From positions 46,503,466 to 46,567,465 of the forward strand of contig CM047431.1 of assembly GCA_026168455.1 (NCBI GenBank): a DNA stretch of 64,000 nt, read 5' to 3'. A program made the position numbers and the translations under genes. Positions 12,052 to 20,928 of the stretch are shown here, piece after piece. Source of the stretch: Theocolax elegans (taxonomy: Eukaryota > Arthropoda > Insecta > Hymenoptera > Cerocephalidae). The notes under the pieces were generated by a model. It was not told where the DNA came from. It saw only the letters and a list, made by a program, of their open reading frames with translations, and did no database searches. How positions within the stretch are numbered: position 1 is the stretch's first letter; each line of letters starts with the position of its first letter.

Positions 12052-12362
12052 TTGTCGCACTGTATCTCCAGACCAGATCATCGGATTGCGTTGTTATGAG
12101 GGTAATTTCCAAGCTAATTAAAGTATTTAAGGACTGAGTGGAACAGAAATTAAAAATTTTTTATGCAAAAAGCACTAATTTCAGAAAAATCCCTAAAAAG
12201 TAAAAATTTTCAACAAAAATGACATATTTTTGAAGGTAACTATTTTAACATTAACTTTTATGATATTCTGTTCCACTAAGTCCTTAACAATTTTAATAAG
12301 CTTGTAAATGAGTCCCACCACATCCCGATTCCATGATCTGGTCATGAGATAGGTTGCGACAA
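12052..12362. mobile_element. 311-bp foldback MITE
   Basis: Ends are TTGTCGCA... and the inverted TGCGACAA. The inverted arms of about 115 bp share ACCAGATCAT and AGTGGAACAGAA. Only the centre (about 12170-12250) is unpaired. No coding content. Superfamily not assigned. Confidence 0.7.
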
Positions 12363-14565
12363 TCAGTAAAATACGATAAAAAGTAAAGTATGTATAACTG
12401 AAGTAATAGAGAAGTATTTTTAGTTCTAATCCGGCTTAAAATACTGATTTTATTAAGTACTTATCTGACCCAAAATATAAACAATACATAATATTTCAAT
12501 AAAATATAATATTTAAATTAATGATCATTTTTTTTGCATGTTGAACACAGGCCGGTCCCCTTAATTACGTAGTGGTTTTGACTATTTGCAGCCGAATCCG
12601 TAAAATCGAGTAAAACTTGTCTGCATTTAGTATAACAAAAATATATAACTAGGTAACTCCGCTTGGAAGAATGATACTTTTTAATAAAGTCTTGGTTTCT
12701 CTTCTAGTCGAGTGGAACCGTTTGTCGCGAAAACTTTTCTTCCGCGCCGCTTTTTCTCACTCGTAAAAGTCCGCGAAGCTTGCGTCTACGAAAGAGAGAG
12801 AGAGAGAGAGGGAGGGAGGGAGAAGCAAAAGAAAGAAGAGATAATAACAGAGGGATAAGTCAGTGCCAATAAACGAGAAATGATCCAACTGAAGTTGCGG
12901 TATAACTCGGTTCGTAACTCCATAAAGTAAAATATACCGTGTGTGTATGCGCCCGTAGAATGGAATATATTTCTTTTTTCTCCTACCGAATCAACGATCG
13001 CTATTCTCGTATTTTTAACAATCGTGTGTATTGCGATTGACATTTAAAAATTACGTACTTATTAATTAAGTAAAACGTATGTAACTCGACAAGCGGTAGA
13101 GGACGTTGAGATATCGGGATTTCTAATTTGATAATAACCAGTTGATATTTGAGTGGTAAATTGCAAAACATAATAGAGGAGGAATTGAGAAGACGTGCGC
13201 GAGAAGGTATTGCTTAACAGGGCGAATAGAGAAACACAACGTAGGTTGAACGCGTTGTATGTGAACGTCTATTATTTACCTTTATAGAGGGATAAACCAC
13301 AATTGTATTATATTGAGTTGTACGTTGAACGTGACCCTCTTCGCCAGATACGTCACCGGCGATTCACTTGTTCGCTTGTTCAACAGAGCATGAAAGTGCA
13401 AATCCTCATTATTGTTGCTACATCTATTTATTATACTTACTCTACAATCACTTTACAAACTAATATTCACTTTCTCCTTCGTTTATTCCTTTATTTTTTT
13501 ATCACGATGTTACGCTATTTACGTTTATCTAATTACAAAGAGTTATCTTATGAAACCGTACAAGTGGTAGCGTATAAGTTGCGTGTTACATCTCACCTTT
13601 GAAGAGGCGTATAACGATCAATTTTTTGTTGCATAGGAAATATAGTATTTATAGGTTAGGATAAGATTCGTATTGACTTTTTAGTTTTATACTTTGTTTA
13701 TTTTAATTAATTACCTCGCTCCAGTAACGCTTATGTGAGTAATAAAATTATCAAAGTCTGAAATGAAGATTGTAAGACAATAAGGTCCGGATCGTGATAT
13801 CACGCTAGATTTAAGAGGATGTCGTACTCGGAAAAAGAAAGTTGTAGAGGTGTCCGCGCTATTTATTTTATCGAAAATTATGGAATCGTATCCTGTAGGA
13901 GAACGTCAGTGTCGACCTCTGTGTTACATTTTAACACATATTCGGTATTCAAACCATAGATAGTTATTTAAACAGTAAATTATAGAAATATTCATTTACC
14001 AAAACAACGCAGATCATATAAAATATGTCTTGAAAAGGAAAATAATATATACATGTTACGAATATGTAAATCCACATAAATTGTAATCTTTGCGTGTAGT
14101 ATACGAGTACTGAGAATAATTTACTATTTTTTAAAGGCTATTCTATTCGAAAAATGTACTGTATATACGCACGCTTTATCAGGCAGAGCACCTACCCATT
14201 TACATTGCAGAAAAACTGAAGTAAGATATCTATTTCAAGTAAAAGAGTTCTGTATTTTTTCTCAACGTAGATGCAAATATATGTCTATACATGTTCATGG
14301 ATAGTACTACGCTATTCTTTCTATAGGATGAATAAATAAATATAGGATATTCTTCGTATACGATGAATTTGTTGCAACGAGTTATACGTTAAAAAAGTAG
14401 TTGATGACACTAATAACTGGAAATAAAATGTTCTAGTTTTTTCAGAAGGCATTTACATTACCTACATCTCTATACTCTGCATTATTTTACAATAAGTCCA
14501 CACTAATTCGTGTATGCTGTAAGACTTTCTGCACCTGATAGACTTGTCAAATACTAGCTGAAGTT
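12363..14565. other. Unassigned region with a promoter-like GC-richer patch
   Basis: 12690-13000 is richer in CG dinucleotides than its surroundings and carries a GA microsatellite at 12793-12815, as at the GC-richer block near 59.1-60.5 kb. This looks like promoter or 5' exon DNA, but no initiator or coding exon can be supported. The remainder, to 14565, is AT-rich with no recognisable gene. Confidence 0.3.
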
Positions 14566-14568
14566 CTA

Positions 14569-15105
14569 ATATTCAATATTATCACAATCATCTCCTGCAA
14601 CACTAATAGCTTCCGCAATATTAATTTCATCGATTATTACGAAATGGTACGCTCCAGCTTTCAGAAATACCAAATCGCTTGAAGTTTGTTGAAATAAGAC
14701 ATAATAAATGAGAAAGAACGTAAAGAAATTCTTGTTTTATTTTTTTATATTGTTTATAAAGAATCCAGAGAGTAGCTTTACTCTCATTGTGGATCATGCT
14801 AGCTGAAACACTCTCTTCATCATGTAAGGCAATGTTTTTGTAAATTTCGCGAACATAAACCATAGGTCTATTGAGACCACAAATCTTATCGCATGATGCC
14901 AAAGGAAATGTGTAACATTAGCTAAAAACGAAAAACATTCATTCAGCACAACCTCTATATAGCGAGCGTACTAATTTACTTAAAGAAATAATTAAAATTA
15001 TAAGCAACTCATCAAGTTGGTCTCCAGATAGGTCGATGAATGCCCGCAAAGCAAATGGCATTTCCGTATATGTTACTTTTAATGATTCTCACCACATCTA
15101 TTTGA
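14569..15105 (-). CDS. Possible exons of an unidentified minus-strand gene
   Basis: Three minus-strand stretches read like protein rather than random sequence. About 15085-15010 gives TEMPFALRAFIDLSGDQLDE. About 14905-14757 gives RPMVYVREIYKNIALHDEES followed by VSASMIHNESKATLWIL. About 14690-14569 gives AGAYHFVIIDEINIAEAISV then AGDDCDNIEY and a stop. They are in different frames and would need introns; clear GT..AG pairs are not evident. Composition is balanced and unlike the surrounding AT-rich DNA. I cannot name a family. It may be a host gene's 3' exons or a decayed gene. The retrotransposon insertion lies just upstream in this orientation. Confidence 0.3.
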
Positions 15106-15800
15106 ACTCAAAGTTTCTTTTAAATATGTTTTTCTACTTAGATAATTTTTAAAATTTTGATACTGACACAATTTAAAAAATGTTTTTAGTATATAATCGA
15201 TATACTTAGTATACTTCAATTCTTTTGCACAAGTAATTGTTGCCATATTGATTTCTATTAAATAATATTACTTTATGACCACATCGAAACATACTTATCT
15301 CTATTGTCTGCACTACAAACAGTAACTAACCGATAATCTGAAATCATAGTGTGGTTTTAGATAACAACATAAATAGAAATATGAATTATCGCGTCGAGCA
15401 CTCGTAATTTGAATAACTTTGGCTCTAAGAATTACGGAAGGAATTCGTACACGGTTTTGAAATTCGATCACTACACTGAATGGGAAGTCGAATTAAATTA
15501 ATAATATAAATTTATTCAAACAAAAAATAACGATAAATAATTAACAAATTATCTTACCGTAATAACTGCGACTGTCGAAATGCACCTAAATAATTAACAG
15601 TTAATTATTAAATAAATAAATCTCGATTGCATAGTGGTTCCACATACTTTGGAAGATGAAAAACTCTCCCGATTGTGATGAGGAGTGAGGAAATTGTCTC
15701 TTTGAGTGCGCGCGTGTTTCTTTTCCCATTCTTTGCCCATGTAACCGCGACAAACCGAAAGAAGACGGTATGAGACAACGTAAACGTAAGTGCCGTAGTT
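15106..15800. other. Retrotransposon flank, possible 5' region of a minus-strand gene
   Basis: A short minus-strand reading, DYRLVTVCSADNRDKYVSMW (about 15330-15260), follows a TTTCAG acceptor-like site. A GTAAGA donor-like site lies at about 15557 (minus). 15660-15800 is GC-richer. These hint at first exons of the gene suggested at 14.6-15.1 kb, but I cannot build a consistent model. Confidence 0.2.
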
Positions 15801-15804
15801 ACTT
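15801..15804. repeat. Target-site duplication ACTT (with 31156-31159)
   Basis: ACTT lies immediately before TGTGATG at 15805 and again immediately after CCTCACA ending at 31155. Four bases is the duplication usually made by gypsy-group integrases. It fixes both element boundaries. Confidence 0.8.
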
Positions 15805-17021
15805 TGTGATGTAGTATCCCGCGCATTACACCACGTGGAATATACTTCTACCTGATACGATTTTGTTAATCTTCAATATCAATAATGCGTATATATATGT
15901 ATTTATGTTGTCCTCCTCACTGCCGTCGCCGACTCTGGTCTCGGGTTCGTGGTGCCGTCGTTGCGGGAACGACACTTGTTAGGAAAAGGGGGGGGTGAGG
16001 AGACTCGATCGTATTAAAAGTAATTATAACCAGAATATAAGAATATTTCCATCAATATGTTTATTATAATTTACTTATATAAATTAATTCCCGACAATTA
16101 TTTTCGAAAGCAATATTATTTTATACGGGCCCGATCTTCCCGTCACACTTCTTTCAATCAAACACTATAAACTATATATATATATATTAATTTGGATTTA
16201 ATCCAATCACAAAAAGTTATTAATATCCCGAAAAATTATTGAGTACCGCGGTGAGGAACCCGATTCATTCCAAAAAGAGAAATTTATAAATTACAAAAAT
16301 AAATGGCCACGTGCAGACCACTCACCGCTAGCTTCTTTTATTCTCCTTCTCCGTCTAAATCTCTTCTTCTTCCCGTATCTTCCTTTTTGACAGGATTTTC
16401 AAATTATCACCTTAATATTCTTTAAGTAACTATATTTCCTTCTATGTTCCTTTCAATTCTAATTTCTTTTCTCTCAACTGTCTCACTATCTTTCCCACAA
16501 TGCTCTTTACTTCTCAATTAACTCTCGAAATCTCTCGGTGCTTCTCCGTAAAGGTATCGGCGGTGAGTGAGTGGTCGTTCTTCTTCCTCGATATCCTTTT
16601 CCGTTTTTTCCGTTACACGGCGCTACTCGTATCCTTCTTTGTCGTAGTTCTTCTCCAATCCCGTTCTCCTATCGTCTAGTTTGAATTTCCTGCCAACTAC
16701 TGTACCGCCACCTATTCCTCTCTTCTTCAACTTCTCTCCTAGTGGCGGTACAACTCTCGCAAAGATGATCCGCAGCGGGCGAATTCTCCACCTCCCCCAT
16801 TGCATCAGTATATCTTCTTTCTTTCTCTTACACACGGGGAGTCTATCTGGATCGTTCCCGCTCGTTCCTCCGTTCCCCCGCGGCGCACCACCATCTTGCG
16901 TCGAGCAGTTGCGCGAGAGCGAGAAGGCTTCCCCCACTCTCACGCTCGACGAGAGATCTAGACATGTTGTTTGTCTCCGTGCGCGTATACTCGTATGCAT
17001 TTTTGTACATCGTGAGTTTCG

Positions 17022-17742
17022 TTGGTGTTCTACGGGATCAACCTCTTCGCCGGGGGAACTCCGCACCTAGACAGGATCACCGCAACGTTGGCTCCCGTGG
17101 ACGAGGACAGGTGTAGACGGCATCGATGGACACAGGTAGACTTCGCTTGTACGGTAGGTGGTATCGTTTCTCGTGTTGCCTTTCATTCCTCTCCATCTCC
17201 TTTATTTCCTTACATTTTCCTCAAACATACATATATAAAATAAGATTATTTCCCATCCTATCCTTCGGTGAACGTCGGTGACGAGAATGGCTCGGGCCTA
17301 TATTCTTAAACCAATGTTTACCTATTCCTAACCTCAAACTTCCCATACAAAACAAACATTTCCTTATATCCCATATATCTATTATATTTATCCTAACCTA
17401 TCCTACATTCTTTAATATTAATTTACTTATGATTATTTTATTTACAGAAGGCCCAGGAACCATATACATGCTCCAGCGAACCCTCAGGATCACCAGCGAA
17501 GGCTACCCAAGGAGTCCTTCAGAGTACGAGTAGTCATCGCTGGACCACTATTGGACCCCAGGATTCTAATACGCATCCAGGTAATAATATTATACATATT
17601 ATACTACATTCATTTCTTTTTCTTATATTAATTTACATTCATAAGTTTCTGTTTATTTATGACTAATATATATGTTTTTGTTTTAGGTGTGCCCCGCTCT
17701 GATAATCTCCCCCCTGACAACATATATTTGTATGTGGGCTAG
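17022..17742 (+). other. Candidate spliced antisense transcript in the LTR
   Basis: On the plus strand, opposite to the element's genes, three open segments join in frame if consensus introns are removed: 17016-17153 (donor ACG|GTAGGT), 17448-17580 (acceptor TTTACAG, donor CCAG|GTAATA) and 17687-17742 (acceptor TTTTGTTTTAG, stop TAG). The second intron has a branch-point-like TGACTAAT 25 nt before its acceptor. The joined frame has about 107 codons but no in-frame ATG at its start, and its upstream end is unresolved. The same arrangement recurs in the other LTR (about 30419-31139). It could be an antisense non-coding RNA, a small protein, or chance. Confidence 0.35.
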
Positions 17743-17757
17743 TGAGGTTCGCCTCAC
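17742..17757. other. Perfect hairpin at the LTR edge
   Basis: GTGAGG-TTCG-CCTCAC: a 6-bp perfect stem with a TTCG loop, one base from the LTR terminus. The same sequence is at 31139-31154 in the other LTR. It includes the terminal bases seen by integrase, so it may be a structured U3 end. Confidence 0.6.
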
Positions 17758-17761
17758 AATA

Positions 17762-17773
17762 CCCCCCTCCTAA
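17762..17773 (-). other. Polypurine tract
   Basis: Sense-strand AGGAGGGGGG lies three bases upstream of the 3' LTR's first TG. This is the RNase-H-resistant primer for plus-strand DNA synthesis in LTR retrotransposons. Its position and composition are as expected. Confidence 0.8.
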
Positions 17774-18359
17774 GTCGGGACACACTCCTACAAGGAGGGT
17801 GGACTGCACTTACAATTGGCCATAAGCGATTTTCGTCACCGATCATTCATATCCCATTCATTTACATAAATATTCACTCTCATACCAACATCTGTTACAT
17901 TCATCTGCCCAAAAAAAAATTTTCAAAATCAAATATAATATCAATATATTAGTTAATAAATTTATCTTAAAATTATAAATATAATTAAGTAAATAACCTC
18001 TATTACCATCAATACTTACTACTCTTTCATTCATCTTTTCGGACTATTCCTTTCATCCAATGAGTCAAATCGAAGTGTTTCATCGTCATCTTTCCTTACA
18101 ATTTTCCTTTCAATTCTAAATCCCAAAAAAAATTTCATTTCTATCCCATTCTACCGTTCATTTCAATTATTCCCTGCATTATCTAGAATATTTCTCTTCA
18201 AGTTACCTGAAAATAAGGTTTACCTTTCATTCATTACATATCCTCCCTCCATCTTTTACCTGCAAACAAGGTTTTCCTTTCATTCAATTGTTTCCTTGAA
18301 ATTTTCCTTTCACTTATCTTCCTTTCATGGTTTTCCCCACAATTTTCCTTCGTCTATCT
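17774..18359 (-). other. 3' non-coding region with scattered CCTTTCA motifs
   Basis: Between the third ORF's stop and the polypurine tract there is no ORF. On the plus strand the motif CCTTTCA (sense TGAAAGG) recurs many times from about 18045 to 18330. The same core forms the two ordered arrays in the leader, so the motif is concentrated in both untranslated regions. Confidence 0.5.
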
Positions 18360-20873
18360 TTATTCCTTTTTACCCGGGAACAGGGTCATTATGACCGCCC
18401 TCCTGGATTCTGGAGGTACGTCTTTTAGTATCTCCATTAATTGGGCCGTCTGTTCCCGGGTTAAAGTTGAGGGGAGGTTGGCGACAGAAGGAGGTGTTCT
18501 GGATGGCGGGATACCAGCCGACGCAGTGCTGAAGGTCGTGCGTGGACGTCTTAATTGGGTAGGTGGAGCCGGTTCCTCAGGTTTCACCTCTTCGGTCTGT
18601 TTAGGAGCTGCGGGAGCCTCCAGGTCCTTATACTTGGTTGGGTTGAGGGCTTTCAGTCGATGTATATGACCGCGGCTACACCTCGGGCAGGAGCGAAGGG
18701 TCACGCCTCTCCGACCGCAATTGAAGCATAAGGGACCTGGTATGATGTTCTTGCAGGCTGGGTAGGGGTGGCCCAATTCCCAGCATCCGAAACAGGCCTT
18801 ATAAGGTGGATCTACAGAGGGATCCAAGGGTACCGGCTCCAAACCTCCGAATTTTACCCCTGTCTTGGGAGTCGGCAATGGCGGCAGTATCACGGTGGTC
18901 GGTGTTGTCGGTGGCCTTGGTCCCCAACGCGAGACCTTGCATGGTACCGCTGGTGTGGTTTCCTGTTGAGGGGGGGATTTACGCGACGGCCCCGGAAGAC
19001 TTTTAGCTCGCTCGGTTGCTATCGCCGCCCTCTCTTGCGTCACTTCCAACCTCCACCTATCTTCTTCCATTTTCCTTTTTTCTTCATCCTTCTTCTTTAT
19101 TTCTTCTAATTGTTTTTCTCTCTTTTTCCTCTCTTCCATCATTTTCTTTTCTTCTAACTTTTTCTGCTCTTCCTGCCTTCTCTTTTCCCTTTGGTATTTT
19201 TCCTCTCTTTCTCTGATCTCTCTTTTTCTCTTTTCTTCATCATTTATTTTCCTTCTTCTTTCCTCCTCCTCTTTTCGTTTCTCAAATTTCACTCTCTCTT
19301 CATTAATTCTTCTTTTCTCTTTTTCTTCTTTCTCATATTCTTCTCTCTTCTTCCTTTCTTCCCTTTCTTGTTCTTCTCTTTCTCGTTTCTTTCTCATTTC
19401 TTTTTCTCTCGCCTTCGCTTCAACTATTCTCTTTTCTTCTAATTCGTTCATTATCTTTCTTCTTTCTTTCTCTTGTTCCTCCCTCTTCCTCTTTTCTTTC
19501 TCTTCTTCTTCTTTCCTTTTCTTCTCTTTCTCTATTCTCCTCTTTTCCTCCTGGGCTCGGCTGAGGTCCCTCCGACGTTGTTCCTCACGACGGATTCTCT
19601 CATCTTCGGCTTCCAACTTTCTCCTTTGTTCTAAGAGAAAGGAGTCAGTTGGTGGTCCTGGTGGTGATGGGGAGCGAGGTGGACTCAAGCCTCCGAAATA
19701 GTCGTCCATCGTGAGGTGACGTCGAGGGTTATATCGCCTAGCTCTGCGGCGTGAAGAGCGGCTCCTTGTTGGCGTTTCTTCAGGTATGTCGGGGAGGAAT
19801 TCCCTCGCGGGAGCCATTAGTGCTACCGTACTTGGGAGTGGTCTATATCCCGTTCTTTGCTCTGCGGGTGGCCGCCTTACCGGAGCTATGGCAGCACTAG
19901 GTGGGCATTCCTTTTCCGGGGATTCCTCCTCGACTATCAGCGTACCGTTCGTGTACGCCGATGCTCCGCCAGGGGAGCGGGCCAGTGCGGCGTATAGTTC
20001 TTCTACCGCGTCTTGACTGGCCCTCTCCTCCTCACTCACCGGGGGTTTCCGTGGATTGGGGATTCCCCATCTTTTGGGGATTGCACCCCTAGCACGGGCG
20101 GTCTCCACTTCGGTAGGAGTAGCCAAGGTGGTACAGGCTACTTCCGCTATTTTGACCAGTTCCCCCTTTAAGGCTCTTAGCCGATCCGGGTGAGTGGGGG
20201 GCGTCGGAGGGAGTGTTTTGGGATCCCATGGGTCTGTTCCCATGGTTTCCTCTGACACTTTCTCCGTGCAGATCTTTGGGCCGCTCTCAAATACCTCCAT
20301 AGCTGTCCTTGGCCCAGGAGAGAGGAGGATGTCGCACGGAGGGGCCTGAGAGGATTCTTTGCCTTGGTTGGCGTTTGAATCTCCGGCCTGCTCTGCCGTG
20401 CGATTATCTTCCTCAAAAAGCGTCTCATCGTCTAATGGTTCATCCGCCCAGAGCGTCCTCGGAGGAGTCGGAGGGGCTCGCGGGATTATATCGTTGGTGT
20501 CGACATTCTCCCGGGCCGGCTCTGCCGTTTCCTCTTTGGGTGATGGGTCTGGATTCGCCTTGGTGGTTTGAGCCGAAAGAGTTGGCTCGTCACCCCCCTC
20601 CCCAGGGGGAACGATCCCCTGAGCCAGCATGTCCTCGCGGAACATGGTGGCCAGTTGATCGGCCCACCCGAGGACCGGCGAGGAAGCGGGTTCGTCTACT
20701 GGTGTCGGATTAGGAAGGATTCCCAACCAACGAGTCAGTAGGACGACCGGGTCTTCCTGAATCGATTCACCGTCCGCGCTGAAGTGGACCGACGTCGGTT
20801 TGTCACTTGATGTGGACGGTGTCTTGCCCTTGTCCATTTTCTGAGACCTGTAACATGACAAAAACCAAAACAA
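18360..20873 (-). CDS. Third ORF: charged coiled coil with zinc knuckles
   Basis: 837 codons from the ATG at 20873; a second ATG at 20837 (MDKGKTPST) follows a splice-acceptor-like site and is the likelier start of a spliced product. The order is: an acidic, proline-rich N terminus (1-410); about 200 residues almost entirely Glu/Lys/Arg that should form a long single helix or coiled coil (about 411-614); a Pro-rich linker; then zinc knuckles at about 694-707 (CX2CX4HX4C) and 716-732 (paired CX2C with no histidine in the usual place). The C terminus ends REQTAQLMEILKDVPPESRR and a few more residues. It occupies the envelope position, 56 nt after pol, but has no signal peptide or membrane segment. 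The knuckles suggest RNA or DNA binding, and the second resembles the third finger of this element's Gag. Function unknown. Confidence 0.8.
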   Translation of the reverse strand: MFWFLSCYRSQKMDKGKTPSTSSDKPTSVHFSADGESIQEDPVVLLTRWLGILPNPTPVDEPASSPVLGWADQLATMFREDMLAQGIVPPGEGGDEPTLSAQTTKANPDPSPKEETAEPARENVDTNDIIPRAPPTPPRTLWADEPLDDETLFEEDNRTAEQAGDSNANQGKESSQAPPCDILLSPGPRTAMEVFESGPKICTEKVSEETMGTDPWDPKTLPPTPPTHPDRLRALKGELVKIAEVACTTLATPTEVETARARGAIPKRWGIPNPRKPPVSEEERASQDAVEELYAALARSPGGASAYTNGTLIVEEESPEKECPPSAAIAPVRRPPAEQRTGYRPLPSTVALMAPAREFLPDIPEETPTRSRSSRRRARRYNPRRHLTMDDYFGGLSPPRSPSPPGPPTDSFLLEQRRKLEAEDERIRREEQRRRDLSRAQEEKRRIEKEKKRKEEEEKEKRKREEQEKERRKIMNELEEKRIVEAKAREKEMRKKREREEQEREERKKREEYEKEEKEKRRINEERVKFEKRKEEEERRRKINDEEKRKREIREREEKYQREKRRQEEQKKLEEKKMMEERKKREKQLEEIKKKDEEKRKMEEDRWRLEVTQERAAIATERAKSLPGPSRKSPPQQETTPAVPCKVSRWGPRPPTTPTTVILPPLPTPKTGVKFGGLEPVPLDPSVDPPYKACFGCWELGHPYPACKNIIPGPLCFNCGRRGVTLRSCPRCSRGHIHRLKALNPTKYKDLEAPAAPKQTEEVKPEEPAPPTQLRRPRTTFSTASAGIPPSRTPPSVANLPSTLTREQTAQLMEILKDVPPESRRAVIMTLFPGKKE
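20838..20856 (-). promoter_or_regulatory. Splice-acceptor-like site before ORF3
   Basis: The sense sequence TTTTTGTCATGTTACAG|GTC puts an acceptor at 20848, ten bases upstream of the ATG at 20837. A pyrimidine-rich tract precedes it. Gypsy-group elements often express a third ORF from a spliced RNA, so this is plausible. A donor was not fixed; GTAAAT just inside gag (about 27644) is one candidate. Confidence 0.45.
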
Positions 20874-20928
20874 AATGTACCTTTCATATATTATTCTGTA
20901 ATTCTCATTAATTCTTTACATTCAACCC

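Larger units (their letters stand above)
15805..17758 (-). repeat. 3' LTR of the gypsy element
   Basis: 1954 bp. Read on the sense (minus) strand it starts TGTGAGGCGAACC at 17758 and ends CATCACA at 15805. It is nearly identical to 29201-31155. A GC-rich core (about 16600-17160) has several overlapping frames on both strands, none persuasive alone. The plus strand carries splice-site-like signals (see the antisense entry). Promoter and poly(A) signals should lie here, but I could not place them. Confidence 0.95.

Noticed and set aside
16623..17070. Genes inside the LTR GC-rich core (147 and 129 codons on opposite strands)
   Set aside because: They overlap each other in a stop-poor region, have no domains, and are explained by composition. 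Only the spliced plus-strand signal was kept, as a low-confidence entry.
19016..19442. Plus-strand Phe/Ser-rich frames
   Set aside because: They are complements of the Glu/Lys/Arg codons of the third ORF on the minus strand.
18360..20873. Third ORF as an envelope glycoprotein
   Set aside because: No signal peptide, membrane segment or cysteine pattern of an envelope; it is a charged coiled coil with zinc knuckles.
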